Counted from the first letter of the stretch, positions 16,004-24,955 are shown. The stretch: 64,000 nucleotides of DNA from Flavobacterium jumunjinense (GCF_021650975.2 NZ_CP091285.1:4340001-4404000), one strand, 5' to 3'. Notes: generated by a model from the letters alone, not told the origin. A program made the numbers and translations.

Positions 16004-17008
16004 TTAATATAGATCCGATTTTTTATTTTTCCAATTAGATAAAATTTCATTAAAATCTGTTAACATGAGTTCAAAATTATAATCCAATTTCTTCGTTTTT
16101 AATTTTTCTACCGTTTTGTTTATGGCAAATGAAAAATATTCGTATAGCTTAATTCTTTGTTCTGAATGACTTAACTCACTGAATTCTTTTTCAAAATGTA
16201 TGGTTATTTTTGTGTTTCCTGTATCTTTTTTATAAGGACCAAATTCATATCTATTTCTTAAAAAATATCCGTTTTCTTCTATTTCTTTTTTTGAAAACAT
16301 TTTCTGTATTTCAATATAAGCATTTTTACTGGTCATTTTTTTATCACTTTCGCTTATGATATAGTTTGCTTTACAAGCGTAATGGTCAAAATAACTGAAC
16401 GAACAGTTTAGAATAATTCGATTCACTTTTCTACCGTATTTTTCTGGTTGCATTTTTTGATTTAACTCTACTTGAAGTTCTTTATTAATCGATTCAATTA
16501 CTTCTTTTGAATTTTCATAACAGTTACTAATGCCTCTTTGTATCCAAATAGGGTTTTTAGGAATCCAATTTCGTTGACTTTGTAGCTTACTATCTTTTAT
16601 ATTCTCTTTTGTTATATAATCTGATAGAATTGTTTTTCGTTGACTGTTGTCATCGGGACTTGAATGAAAACTGGTTCTTCCTTGTTCCATTGTTATTCCG
16701 TTTTTTCTTTTAGACCAAATTGCGTCAACAAAACGAGGTTTTCCAAACTTATTAATAAAACAGGTCATTGGGTTACCATTAAAAAATATTCCTTTCAATG
16801 CTTCTAATGGCTCATGATTTCCCCAACCAACTATCGCTAAGCTTTCACAAATACGTACACATTTATTCCAATCTTCTGCATTTTTATAATCTGCATATTT
16901 TGTGAATTGCTCTAAAAGATTATTTCTTAAATCGTCTGTATTATTTTGTTTTAGCAAATAATTTTCTAATTCATCAAGGGTTTCAAGTGCAACTATTTTA
17001 TTTATCAT
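16004..17008 (-). CDS. Hypothetical protein
   Basis: 334 residues, soluble, not recognised. The N-terminal 100 residues are helical (LDELENYLLKQNNTDDLRNNLLEQF, WNKCVRICESLAIVGWGNHEPLEALKG), followed by FINKFGKPRFVDAIWSKRKNG. The middle and C-terminus alternate strands and helices with several aromatic residues (IILNCSFSYFDHYACKANYII, GYFLRNRYEFGPYKK). It ends with a Lys-rich helix. No catalytic signature is visible. The promoter at 17066-17096 nearly copies that of the neighbouring TlpA-like gene, so the two may be expressed together. Confidence 0.55.
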   Translation of the reverse strand: MINKIVALETLDELENYLLKQNNTDDLRNNLLEQFTKYADYKNAEDWNKCVRICESLAIVGWGNHEPLEALKGIFFNGNPMTCFINKFGKPRFVDAIWSKRKNGITMEQGRTSFHSSPDDNSQRKTILSDYITKENIKDSKLQSQRNWIPKNPIWIQRGISNCYENSKEVIESINKELQVELNQKMQPEKYGRKVNRIILNCSFSYFDHYACKANYIISESDKKMTSKNAYIEIQKMFSKKEIEENGYFLRNRYEFGPYKKDTGNTKITIHFEKEFSELSHSEQRIKLYEYFSFAINKTVEKLKTKKLDYNFELMLTDFNEILSNWKNKKSDLY

Positions 17009-17065
17009 TTTAATCTTTTATCGTGTTAGGTACAGATAAACCCAACTATTGTTGTGTTTTCTTTA

Positions 17066-17096
17066 CAAACTAAAACTTTTCTTTTTAACCTTGCAA
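17066..17096 (-). promoter_or_regulatory. Promoter of the gene at 16004 (minus strand)
   Basis: On the minus strand TTG, 20 bases, then TTAGTTTG (one mismatch to TAnnTTTG). The TTGCAAGGTTAAAAAGAA stretch is identical to the promoter at 18268-18298. Confidence 0.5.
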
Positions 17097-17123
17097 TACT
17101 TATAAATATGTAGTCAGATAGTT

Positions 17124-18161
17124 TTATTTCAGAAGTCGGTCAATTTCCTTTTCGATTACATTTGACCCATCTGAAAATCCAATAAACGATTTAACTACAA
17201 TTCCATTTTGGTCAATTAAAAAACTATTTGGAATTGTAGTTACTGCGTATTTGTTAACATTCTCCCCTTTCATTCCTTTTAAATCAGAAATATTCAACCA
17301 ATTAATTTTGTCGTCTTCACTGGATTTTCGCCAAGATTTTTCATTAGTATCAAGTGAATAACTAATAATAATAAAGTCTTCTTTATTGTATTTTTTAACT
17401 AATTCTGGAAACTCATTTTTATTTTGTAACCTACAAGGATAACAACCTGGTGCCCAAAAGTCTAATAAAATAATTTTTCCTAAATGGTCAGATAATTTGT
17501 GTTTCTCTCCATTTAAGTCTTTTCCAATAATGTCTCTAAATTTATCTCCAACTTTTATGTCAATAGTTTTTGCATAAGTAAGCAACTCTTGTCCTTTCGC
17601 TGAATTTGAGTTTATAGAATCTAATTTTTCATAAAACACTAATAAACTATCTTTTGAAATTTCTTTTTTCTTGTATAATAATTCATTCAGCGTCATTTGG
17701 TTATTGGCATTTGAAAACAGAAAATCAATTTCTTTAGAAGCTCTGTTTGCTTTATCACTATTTGTAGAGATAGAATCGTATTTTAAATATAAATTCGTTT
17801 GATAAGAACCAATCACTTTAGCATTAATGAAGTCCGAATAATCTCCAATAATTGAGATGTCTTGATTTTCTAAAAAGAAAAACTTATAAGGTTCAATCTG
17901 TTTTTTGTTTTTGTCATAAAATTCCAAATAACAAAGCGATGGCAAATCTACTTTTCCAGAAAAATTAAAACTCTGGTTTAGAACATAAGCTGAATCTATG
18001 TTCTTATCAATATCTCTATTATAGAGATAAACTTTCGTACTGTCTGGAAAATTTTTCGCAGTAACTGTTAAATTAAAAATTTCTTTTTTTGTTACTTTTT
18101 CTTTCTCCTTACAAGAAGCTATTATTAAGAGGATTGATAACACCAAAAATAGTTTTTTCAT
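17124..18161 (-). CDS. TlpA/ResA-type thioredoxin-like lipoprotein with DUF4369 domain
   Basis: 345 residues. A lipoprotein signal peptide (MKKLFLVLSILLIIASC, Cys17) anchors it on the periplasmic side. Residues about 25-120 are a DUF4369 domain (FNLTVTAKNFPDSTKVYLYN... FNFSGKVDLPSLCYLEF). Residues about 200-345 are a thioredoxin fold with WAPGCYPCR (Cys240, Cys243) and the cis-proline loop TIPNSFLIDQNG. This is the usual Bacteroidota layout for periplasmic thiol-disulfide reductases acting in cytochrome c maturation or stress. CYPC replaces the common CxPC variants; two Cys remain, so it should be redox-active. The promoter is 107 bp upstream. Confidence 0.9.
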   Translation of the reverse strand: MKKLFLVLSILLIIASCKEKEKVTKKEIFNLTVTAKNFPDSTKVYLYNRDIDKNIDSAYVLNQSFNFSGKVDLPSLCYLEFYDKNKKQIEPYKFFFLENQDISIIGDYSDFINAKVIGSYQTNLYLKYDSISTNSDKANRASKEIDFLFSNANNQMTLNELLYKKKEISKDSLLVFYEKLDSINSNSAKGQELLTYAKTIDIKVGDKFRDIIGKDLNGEKHKLSDHLGKIILLDFWAPGCYPCRLQNKNEFPELVKKYNKEDFIIISYSLDTNEKSWRKSSEDDKINWLNISDLKGMKGENVNKYAVTTIPNSFLIDQNGIVVKSFIGFSDGSNVIEKEIDRLLK

Positions 18162-18267
18162 AAATGTAGTTTTTTCAATTGTATGGTAAATTGGTTATAG
18201 ATCTGAAGTTATTAGACCTATACATCCAAAAAGGATAGATGAGTCTGATAATTTTTATTTACTTCTT

Positions 18268-18298
18268 CAAATCTAAACTATTCTTTTTAACCTTGCAA
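18268..18298 (-). promoter_or_regulatory. Promoter of the TlpA-like gene (minus strand)
   Basis: On the minus strand TTG (18298-18296), 20 bases, then TAGATTTG (18275-18268). This is a full match to TTG-N19/20-TAnnTTTG. Confidence 0.7.
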
Positions 18299-18412
18299 TA
18301 TGCATAAATGGGAGTAAAGTGAGATAGTTTGTTTTGATTTACGAATTTTGTTTTAAACAAATAATAACTTAAACTTTTTGAAAAAATGTTTCTATAGTGG
18401 CTGGAAAAATAC

Positions 18413-18931
18413 TTATATGAATTGATTAGGGTTCATTTTCTTTGTTTCACTATTTTGTTTCACTATTTTTAGTGCATTTGTTAAATAACCATGCAAATCT
18501 TTTTTAAGAGTTAATTTAATCAAAAACTTAGCAAATACATTTTTTGGATATATGTTGTAGTTCCATTCAATTTGTGTTTGATTTGTGTTTTTCTTTGTAA
18601 ATATCCAATCTCCTTCAATTTTTGTTGTTAAATATCGAAGTGTTGATGTGAAATTTTCAACTTTATAAGAGAAAAACTCGTGAGGTATAACTTTTAAAAG
18701 TGTTTCTGTAACTTGTGTATCATCCTCAAAAAAAATTGTCCGTACTAATCCTTCTTTTATCCAACTTTCAGTTAAATCTGTTCCAATAATACTTGGTAAG
18801 CTTTTATATTTTTTAAAAATATTTGATAAGTCTGATTGTATAGCTGCATTAAATGCTTCTTTTACCGATGAATTTACAATCATTATTACTTTTACTTGCT
18901 CGATTTTTTGGGAATTTGTTTTCATATCCAT
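18413..18931 (-). CDS. SRPBCC (START/polyketide-cyclase fold) family protein
   Basis: 172 residues with the SRPBCC order: an N-terminal strand VKVIMIVNSSVKEAFNAAI, a helix with FKKYKSLPSIIGTDL, strands RTIFFEDDTQVTETLLKVIPHEFFSYKVENF, then GDWIFTKKNTNQTQIEWNYNIYP and a long C-terminal helix LIKLTLKKDLHGYLTNALKIV. Proteins of this fold bind hydrophobic ligands in a deep cavity; the ligand is unknown. The gene begins 69 bp downstream of the Crp/Fnr gene stop on the same strand, and a TTGTCA-N2-TGACAA operator lies between them, so it is probably a direct target of that regulator. Confidence 0.75.
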   Translation of the reverse strand: MDMKTNSQKIEQVKVIMIVNSSVKEAFNAAIQSDLSNIFKKYKSLPSIIGTDLTESWIKEGLVRTIFFEDDTQVTETLLKVIPHEFFSYKVENFTSTLRYLTTKIEGDWIFTKKNTNQTQIEWNYNIYPKNVFAKFLIKLTLKKDLHGYLTNALKIVKQNSETKKMNPNQFI

Positions 18932-18977
18932 TCTATTTTAATTTATTGCAAATTTGGATTATTGAACTGATATAAAA

Positions 18978-18993
18978 TTTGTCATTTGACAAA
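18978..18993. promoter_or_regulatory. Crp/Fnr-type operator TTTGTCA-TT-TGACAAA
   Basis: A perfect inverted repeat with 7-bp arms, 47 bp upstream of the SRPBCC gene. It has the FNR-like TTGxxN4xxCAA form. The same half-sites occur upstream of the regulator gene itself (19602-19615). Confidence 0.75.
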
Positions 18994-19000
18994 AAACGAT

Positions 19001-19567
19001 TTAGATGTTCTTTCGTATTCGACTTAATGAAGATTGTGTTATTCCTAAATATGAAGCTATATGTGATAATGGGATTCTATTTACTAATTGAGGGAATTTT
19101 TCAAGAAATGACAGGTATTTTTTACTTGCATCTTCTGATACCATAGGACTTATTATGTTTACTTTATCTACCAAAGCTTTGGTTGTTATTTTGTTTATGA
19201 TATCGTCCCAATTGATAATTGTTAATGATAATTCTTGCATATCATTATATGAAATGGTTAATATTTTACAATCTAATACTGCTTGTATGTATTGCGAAGC
19301 AGGAATTTTTGCATTATAACTATCAAGGTCTACAACAAATCTATTTTCAGAAACAAAGTATTTAGTAATTTCATCACCTTTTTTATTATAATAGCATATC
19401 CGCAATATTCCATCACTAACAAACCCTATTTCTTTTGCTACCTTTCCTGCTTCAGAAAAGTACTTATCCTTAGGTAAATGCACTTGTCTAACTTTCGAAA
19501 TAATCAAATCTATTTGTTGTTGATTAAGATTTCCAAACTGTAATAAATAGTCAATTAATTTTTCCAT
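19001..19567 (-). CDS. Crp/Fnr family transcriptional regulator
   Basis: 188 residues. The cyclic-nucleotide-binding-like jelly roll (about 1-120) has HLPKDKYFSEAGKVAKEIGFVSDGILRICYYNKKGDEITKYF. A dimer helix and a C-terminal winged HTH follow (RIPLSHIASYLGITQSSLSRIRKNI). There are no FNR-type cysteine clusters and no classical RxS cAMP pocket, which is normal for the Bacteroidota subgroup. TTGTCA-N2-TGACAA palindromes stand on both sides of the gene: one upstream of it (autoregulation) and one upstream of the SRPBCC gene. The gene is complete, unlike the fragment at the start of the window. Confidence 0.9.
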   Translation of the reverse strand: MEKLIDYLLQFGNLNQQQIDLIISKVRQVHLPKDKYFSEAGKVAKEIGFVSDGILRICYYNKKGDEITKYFVSENRFVVDLDSYNAKIPASQYIQAVLDCKILTISYNDMQELSLTIINWDDIINKITTKALVDKVNIISPMVSEDASKKYLSFLEKFPQLVNRIPLSHIASYLGITQSSLSRIRKNI

Positions 19568-19571
19568 CTAA

Positions 19572-19579
19572 CAAAATTA
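19572..19579 (-). promoter_or_regulatory. -7 element TAATTTTG close to the start codon (minus strand)
   Basis: Matches TAnnTTTG on the minus strand and ends only 4 bases before the regulator start codon at 19567, so a transcript from it would be nearly leaderless. Confidence 0.4.
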
Positions 19580-19601
19580 AGATAATTTTCACTTCTTAAA
19601 A

Positions 19602-19615
19602 TTGTCAAATGACAA
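19602..19615. promoter_or_regulatory. Crp/Fnr-type operator TTGTCA-AA-TGACAA
   Basis: Perfect 6-bp inverted repeat with a 2-base spacer, 35-48 bp upstream of the Crp/Fnr gene. It has the same half-sites as 18978-18993, so autoregulation is likely. Confidence 0.75.
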
Positions 19616-19701
19616 ATAATCCAATTTGTTTATTATTACTATTAATAAAGCAATTTTATTGAATAATTGTGTTAATAGTCATTTATATCCTTTATTACTT
19701 A

Positions 19702-19878
19702 AACCCAAATTACCCATTAGAATTCTATTACGAAAAATAGCTGCTTTATATTTACTTCTGTGCTCAGTTTTACGTCCTCAATGTAGCTAATGCAACATTT
19801 ATGGATCAAAACTTCCGTACTTCGCTACTATTTTGCATCTATTTCTCTCATAACAAAGTCTAATGCGTAATCTGGGTT
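19702..19878. repeat. Long imperfect palindrome with 19-bp inverted ends
   Basis: The ends AACCCAAATTACCCATTAG (19702-19720) and CTAATGCGTAATCTGGGTT (19860-19878) are inverted complements with 17 of 19 matches. Similarity continues inward for about 30 more bases. From memory, elements with these ends are common in flavobacteria. It is the only structure seen in the 465-base gap 19568-20032, apart from the operator and a terminator. No coding frame is present. Confidence 0.6.
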
Positions 19879-19980
19879 AAAAACTATAACTGACGATTAA
19901 TAATTTAACCAATCTGTCTTATGAACTCCCGTCTAAAGAAGGGAATATTATAGCTGTATTTATATTCTCTTTCATGAACA

Positions 19981-20001
19981 AAAAACTGCCTTTTCAGGCA
20001 G
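19981..20001 (-). terminator. Rho-independent terminator of the gene at 20033
   Basis: On the minus strand CTGCCT-GAAA-AGGCAG is followed by five T. It lies about 30 bases after the stop codon. Confidence 0.85.
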
Positions 20002-20032
20002 CTTTTGTTTTGTAAATAAAATAGTGTTTTAC

Positions 20033-21880
20033 TTATTTAATAATTAACTTTTTTTGTTCTTCATTAAAATGCACGATATAGATGCCTGCATTTAGAGCTG
20101 CTAAATCGGCTTTTTGTGAATGTCCTACTGCTATTTTTTTACCCGTAATATCATATATTGTCCAATCGTATTCTTTATCAAAATGAATATAATCTGTTGC
20201 AGGGTTTGGGTAAAAAGAACTTGAAGTTGCTTTTTCTATAACTAAGCTTTCTCTTGCGGTAGAAGCGGTAGTAAAGTTAAACCAGTTTAAATTAAATCCA
20301 GAGCGTACTACTTCTAGTTTTATTTTGTGTGTTCCTTGCGGTAAATCAATCGTACTATTATGGGTTTGCCAATTTTGCCAACCACCTGTAACAGGTAAAT
20401 CAATTACTTTTTTAATTTGATTGTCTACTAGAACATTAATGCGTCCACTAGAAGCAAGACTTGCTACTCTTATATCAAAATAATAATTGCTTGTATTGGC
20501 TACTGTTACACTATACTCTAAAATGTCGTTTGCATCTAAAAAACCAACATTTTTTCCAGCACCCGCATCTGAAGTATCTTCTAGTTGGGTTCCAAAAGTA
20601 TACGAATAGTTTTCTGCTTCAATCTTTCCTGGAATAACCAAACCCGAAGGATTAGAATCAACAAATTTGAACCAATTTAAATTGAACCCAGCTGTAGCAA
20701 CTTGAAGCCTTATAATATGGATTCCAGAAGGTAAGTTGATATTTTTTGTAATAGTTTGCCAGTTTTGCCATCCGTTTGTTAAAGGAATGTTGATAGTTTG
20801 GTTGTACTGACCGTCGATAAAGACATTAAGGGCTCCGTTTGCTGAAGTACTAGCGATTCGCAAATCGAAATTATAATTGGATGTCGCTGCTACATTTACC
20901 TTATAGTCCATCCAATCGTCGGTTTCTAAATAGCCTACATTTTGTCCTAAACCGTTGTCGGTAGTGTTCTCTAATTCTGTTCCCACTTGGCTAGCGTATT
21001 GTTCTGCTTCAACTTTACCGGGTATGAGATGCGTTGTAGGAACTGGTGGATTATTTTGAAAAGCATATTGGATTTCAGCCACTATAGGAAAATGATCAGA
21101 AGCAACCGAAGTGTTAATTACCCAAGAATATTGGGATGTATATTTTGCATCATTAGGACAATAGATATAATCGAATTTAGTTCTAAAACCAGTATTTACA
21201 TTGCCTGTTGGGTGAACATCTCTGTACGTATCTCTACATTTAATAGGATTATCAGGTCCGTTTTTCATCCACAAAGTAACAGCATCATCTTCGTTTGAAT
21301 TAAAATCTCCTGTAGCAAATACTGGGTCTGATTGTATGGCTCTATTAGCCATGCGCTGCGTGAGTAGTTTCATGCTTTTAAGTCGCTCATTAGGTAAATC
21401 AGGAGTAGGAAAATGTACATTAAATACATAGAACCCTTTACCTGTAGCTTTTTCTATTAAGTGGACATACGTACAAATTCGGTTATAAGAACCTCCAAAT
21501 CGCGATGGAACGTTTGGTGTATCTGACATCCAAAAATTACCAGAATTAGGGGTGTCTAAAGTGTACTTATCGCCTTTATAGAAAATCCAAGAACCTTCCC
21601 CATTGTTACCACCGTCACGCCCCGTTCCAAACCAAGCATAGCCTGTTTGTTGTTGTAAATAATCGCGCTGATAGTTAACTGCTTCTTGTGTGCCAATAAC
21701 ATCGGCTTGAGTGGTATTAATGATATAAGCAGCATTTGCCTTTCGGTAATCCCAATCGGTACCGTATGGCTGTTGGATATTAAAAGACATCATTTTGAGT
21801 TTCAAATTTTGTGCTTTTACAATAGTAATTTTGCAAAAGACAAATAGTAAAAGAAGTACTAGTTTTTTGTTTGTTTTCAT
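20033..21880 (-). CDS. T9SS-secreted endonuclease/exonuclease/phosphatase-fold protein with two CBM6 domains
   Basis: 615 residues. Signal peptide 1-23. Residues about 28-272 are an endonuclease/exonuclease/phosphatase domain: MSFNIQ, TQEA (Glu66), VHF (His156), GDFNSNED (Asp192, Asn194), FDYIY and SDHFPIVAEI (Asp262, His263), i.e. the catalytic set for phosphodiester or phosphate-ester hydrolysis. Two CBM6-type modules follow (about 286-413 and 424-545), each starting IPGKVEAE/IPGKIEAE and ending NLNWFKF/NLNWFNF. A T9SS type A sorting domain (FYPNPATDYIHF to KLIIK) closes the protein. It should be exported through the outer membrane. Polysaccharide-bound substrate is suggested by the CBM6 domains, not shown. 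Confidence 0.9.
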   Translation of the reverse strand: MKTNKKLVLLLLFVFCKITIVKAQNLKLKMMSFNIQQPYGTDWDYRKANAAYIINTTQADVIGTQEAVNYQRDYLQQQTGYAWFGTGRDGGNNGEGSWIFYKGDKYTLDTPNSGNFWMSDTPNVPSRFGGSYNRICTYVHLIEKATGKGFYVFNVHFPTPDLPNERLKSMKLLTQRMANRAIQSDPVFATGDFNSNEDDAVTLWMKNGPDNPIKCRDTYRDVHPTGNVNTGFRTKFDYIYCPNDAKYTSQYSWVINTSVASDHFPIVAEIQYAFQNNPPVPTTHLIPGKVEAEQYASQVGTELENTTDNGLGQNVGYLETDDWMDYKVNVAATSNYNFDLRIASTSANGALNVFIDGQYNQTINIPLTNGWQNWQTITKNINLPSGIHIIRLQVATAGFNLNWFKFVDSNPSGLVIPGKIEAENYSYTFGTQLEDTSDAGAGKNVGFLDANDILEYSVTVANTSNYYFDIRVASLASSGRINVLVDNQIKKVIDLPVTGGWQNWQTHNSTIDLPQGTHKIKLEVVRSGFNLNWFNFTTASTARESLVIEKATSSSFYPNPATDYIHFDKEYDWTIYDITGKKIAVGHSQKADLAALNAGIYIVHFNEEQKKLIIK

Positions 21881-21951
21881 GTTTGTTTATATAAATTGTA
21901 AGTCGTCTAAATTAATAAATTAATAGTTCTTGACCGATAAAAAACTGAACT

Positions 21952-22083
21952 TCAAACGAATAAATTTCGAATTCTATTTTCAATAAGCACTTCTTCTTTA
22001 CTGTTAAAATCTAAAGCAATTTTACTTTCTTTGAATGCTATTTGAAACAGCAAAAGAGTGTTTTTCTTATTATTCTTTTCCAT
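21952..22083 (-). CDS. Possible small protein (43 residues), uncertain
   Basis: A short minus-strand frame beginning MEKNNKKNTLLLFQIAFKES and ending ENRIRNLFV in the 310-base gap between the genes at 20033 and 22191. Composition is protein-like (amphipathic helix) but no promoter or homology is apparent. It may be a gene remnant. The rest of the gap shows nothing. Confidence 0.25.
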   Translation of the reverse strand: MEKNNKKNTLLLFQIAFKESKIALDFNSKEEVLIENRIRNLFV

Positions 22084-22190
22084 AAGGCTTATCTATTCTT
22101 TTTTTCATAATGAAAATAGAATTTTATAATGTGCTTTTTGATAAAAGGATGAGACAAATTGATAGTAATTACTTGAATTTACAACTTGCT

Positions 22191-23240
22191 TTACTTTCTT
22201 TTCTTGCTCTCTATTTTGACAATACGATTGTATATGATTTCCGACAAATTCCAATTGTATCCATCAAAATTAGTTGTATTCATGAATTGTACAATAACCA
22301 TATCGGTTTCTTTGTGGTATTTCGCGAAGCTCTGATAACCTGGAAGCAGTCCGCCATGTTCGTAGACGTAAATAGAAGAATAGATTTCTTGTTCACCATT
22401 TTTAAACAAGGATCCATCATTTAAAGCTCTTATGAATGTTCCCACATCTTTTGCGGTCGCTATCATGGATCCTGCTGGACTTGTAAAATTATTATATTTC
22501 ATATCTTCCTCATAATCTACGTAGTAACCACTCATAACGTCGTCTAAATTTACTTCGCTTTGCAAACAATATGTATTGTTTAGCCCAAGTGGCATTAGAA
22601 TTTCATTCTTAATATATTGATGATGGCTATGTCCTAAAGTTGTATCGAGAATTTCTCCTATCAATAAATAATTTGTATTTGAATAACTATATTTTTTATC
22701 TGGTGCAAAATCGGCTGGTTTGTCTACTATTAAAGCGAGTGTTTCTTTATTGTTTTTGGTCGATTCTTCCCAATAACCAGGAGTGTCGGTAAAGTTGGGA
22801 ATTCCACTTCTGTGTTGTACCATCATTCTCAAAGTAATTTTATCTGCGTTTTCAATTCTTCCTTTAAGTTCTGGTAGGTATTCTGCGAGGGTTTTATCTA
22901 AAGACAGTTGTTTGTTACTAACCAATTTAGTGACTGCCACAGCAACATATAATTTGGTGATACTGCCAATTTTGAATAGCGCATTCGGATCGGTTGGAAT
23001 TTTCTTTTTTCTATCTTTCCAACCTGCTGTATAAAACGCTGGTGGTTGACCTGTTTTATCTACATAAACAATCATTCCGTCGAATCCGTAATCAATAGCT
23101 TCATTTACTTGCTCTTGTACTGTGTTTGGTAGTGGTAAAACCCAAGCTTTTACCAAAATCCATGGTACGAACGCCAAAGAGGATAGGCTTGCAATAATAA
23201 ATACTATTCTGAATATTTGCTTTGTTTTGTTTTTTGTCAT
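22191..23240 (-). CDS. Beta-lactamase-family serine hydrolase (class C/PBP4*-like)
   Basis: 349 residues. An N-terminal hydrophobic segment (about 10-35) anchors or exports it. The serine beta-lactamase/transpeptidase fold motifs are present: SITK (Ser93, Lys96), YSN (Tyr186-Asn188) and HGG near residue 300. The HGG triad is typical of esterase or D-amino-peptidase relatives in place of the KTG of true beta-lactamases. Substrates could be esters, peptides or cell-wall fragments. The gene lies alone on the minus strand, separated from both neighbours by more than 100 bp. Confidence 0.85.
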   Translation of the reverse strand: MTKNKTKQIFRIVFIIASLSSLAFVPWILVKAWVLPLPNTVQEQVNEAIDYGFDGMIVYVDKTGQPPAFYTAGWKDRKKKIPTDPNALFKIGSITKLYVAVAVTKLVSNKQLSLDKTLAEYLPELKGRIENADKITLRMMVQHRSGIPNFTDTPGYWEESTKNNKETLALIVDKPADFAPDKKYSYSNTNYLLIGEILDTTLGHSHHQYIKNEILMPLGLNNTYCLQSEVNLDDVMSGYYVDYEEDMKYNNFTSPAGSMIATAKDVGTFIRALNDGSLFKNGEQEIYSSIYVYEHGGLLPGYQSFAKYHKETDMVIVQFMNTTNFDGYNWNLSEIIYNRIVKIESKKRK

Positions 23241-23349
23241 ACCCTTTTTAGACTGTGTACTGTTATTGCTCTTATTCTGACTTTTTCTAGTTTACCCATT
23301 TAAGTTGCATTATTGAAAAATAACACCTCAACATGTTTTTATGTTTAGC

Positions 23350-24345
23350 TTATTCTATTGTGAGGTTTTTTAAAGTCAAATTAGATAAACTTGATAGAGT
23401 AGTGTTTTCTCCTACACTAACTGCTTTCATATTTATTTTCTTTTTGGCTGTGTTTACTATAATTCCATTTTTGTTTATTTGATAGGTTATATCTTTATTT
23501 GTAAAGGTTAAAGTTTCTACCTTTTTATTGTATACAAACTCGTCGGTATACATCAATTCAATTTTACTGTTTTTGTCTATAAAAATATAGAACAAATAAT
23601 CTTCAAACGAAAATGCGCGATACACTACCATTTGTTTTTCGTTCTTAAATGTTAAGGAGTAAACTTCAATAATATCTGCATCGTGAGTTAAATAGCTGTG
23701 TTTTTCTTCGACCATTTTGTTTCCAACTCTATTTTTTTCAACATAGTCTTCTGTAATTCCATTCGAATTAATTCCATTTTCTACAATTCTCATTGCAATT
23801 GGTTTATTTCCTTTTACTTCGAAGGTTGAGAACTGATGCCAACAACAACCACTTTTGGTCATTGTGTTAATTGTTTTTGTTTTGTAATCAATTTGAAACA
23901 TTCCGCAATATTCTTGAGCTAATCGGGTAAATTCGGCACTATGTTTTAAACCCGTATCACTTTCTAGATAGATCTGAAAAGAAGGACCATGATAACAACT
24001 ATATTGACCGTCCATAATGGCCAAATCTTTTAAACCGTCAAAATTGAAGTCTTGATAAATGATTATGCTTTGTTCTCCATAGGGCAATTCTAACACATTG
24101 GTTTGTATGTTTCCGTTAGTATCTAAATCAAATGTGAACTCTTCTGAATTTATCTTTATGATGCTTTCTTTGTTGTCTTTTTTTAAAATTGAAATTTCTC
24201 CTTTTTTGAAAACTTCTTCTTCAAATCCTTTATCAATAGTTAAAACTCCTATGTACTTCTCTGAAAAGCCTTTAATCTCATATTTTGTTTGACCAAATAT
24301 ACTTATTGAAACTAATATTAGCATACTTATTAAATATTTATTCAT
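23350..24345 (-). CDS. Exported XAC2610-like protein
   Basis: 331 residues with a signal peptide (MNKYLISMLILVSISIFGQ). The middle holds an FG-GAP-like calcium-turn segment, YQDFNFDGLKDLAIMDGQYSCYHGPSFQIYLES, followed by FTRLAQEYCGMFQIDYKTKTINTMTKSGCCWHQFSTFEV. This is the XAC2610-related pattern, with a conserved Cys-Cys-Trp-His. Function in this family is unknown; in relatives it sits in the envelope. The start codon overlaps the 3' end of the HD gene by 8 bases, so the two are translationally coupled. Confidence 0.7.
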   Translation of the reverse strand: MNKYLISMLILVSISIFGQTKYEIKGFSEKYIGVLTIDKGFEEEVFKKGEISILKKDNKESIIKINSEEFTFDLDTNGNIQTNVLELPYGEQSIIIYQDFNFDGLKDLAIMDGQYSCYHGPSFQIYLESDTGLKHSAEFTRLAQEYCGMFQIDYKTKTINTMTKSGCCWHQFSTFEVKGNKPIAMRIVENGINSNGITEDYVEKNRVGNKMVEEKHSYLTHDADIIEVYSLTFKNEKQMVVYRAFSFEDYLFYIFIDKNSKIELMYTDEFVYNKKVETLTFTNKDITYQINKNGIIVNTAKKKINMKAVSVGENTTLSSLSNLTLKNLTIE

Positions 24346-24955
24346 TTCTTTTATAGTTTGTCAATTCTTTTTTTAAAACTCCTTTATCAACACTTTCGTT
24401 AATTAAATTCTCTGCATAATTCCAAATTAACTCTGAACCTTCTTTAATTGCCTTTTTCTTATCGTACACTTTTTCATATGGTACATCAAATTCTGTCCAA
24501 GTTCCACCATTATTTGAAACGTTTTGTAATAATGGCTCAAATCTGTCCATTGTTTTTGCAAACTTGGCTTCATCTGTACTACCTTCTTCAAACTCTTCCC
24601 AAATTGCAATAAATTCTTTAGCTTGTTCTACTGGCAAGAGTCCAAAAATTCGTTTAGCAGCAATGCGTTCTTCTTCTGTATTTACGTGATTTTTTGAAGT
24701 GTCATAAATAAATGTATCTCCTGCATCAATTTCTACAATGTCATGAATTAAAACCATTTTTAGAACCTTTAGAATATCAATCTGTTTGTCTGAATGTTCT
24801 GCTAATATGATTGCCATCATTGCCAAATGCCAACTATGCTCAGCATCATTTTCATGCCTGTCGCTATTAAACAGTTTAGTTTTTCGCTGAATGTATTTTA
24901 ACTTATCAATCTCTTTTATAAAATCGATTTGTTTTAACAAATTGTCTGTATGCAT
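24338..24955 (-). CDS. HD domain hydrolase (YfbR/HDDC2-like)
   Basis: 205 residues. HD-domain metal ligands are visible: ENDAEHSWH (His40), HDIVEID (His71-Asp72) and MDRFEPLL (Asp further C-terminal). The order matches the YfbR/HDDC2 family, which includes 5'-deoxynucleotidases acting on dNMPs; this activity is probable, not proven. A clear TTG-N19-TAAATTTG promoter lies 74-103 bp upstream. It overlaps the next gene (23350) by 8 bases, making a two-gene operon. Confidence 0.85.
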   Translation of the reverse strand: MHTDNLLKQIDFIKEIDKLKYIQRKTKLFNSDRHENDAEHSWHLAMMAIILAEHSDKQIDILKVLKMVLIHDIVEIDAGDTFIYDTSKNHVNTEEERIAAKRIFGLLPVEQAKEFIAIWEEFEEGSTDEAKFAKTMDRFEPLLQNVSNNGGTWTEFDVPYEKVYDKKKAIKEGSELIWNYAENLINESVDKGVLKKELTNYKRNE

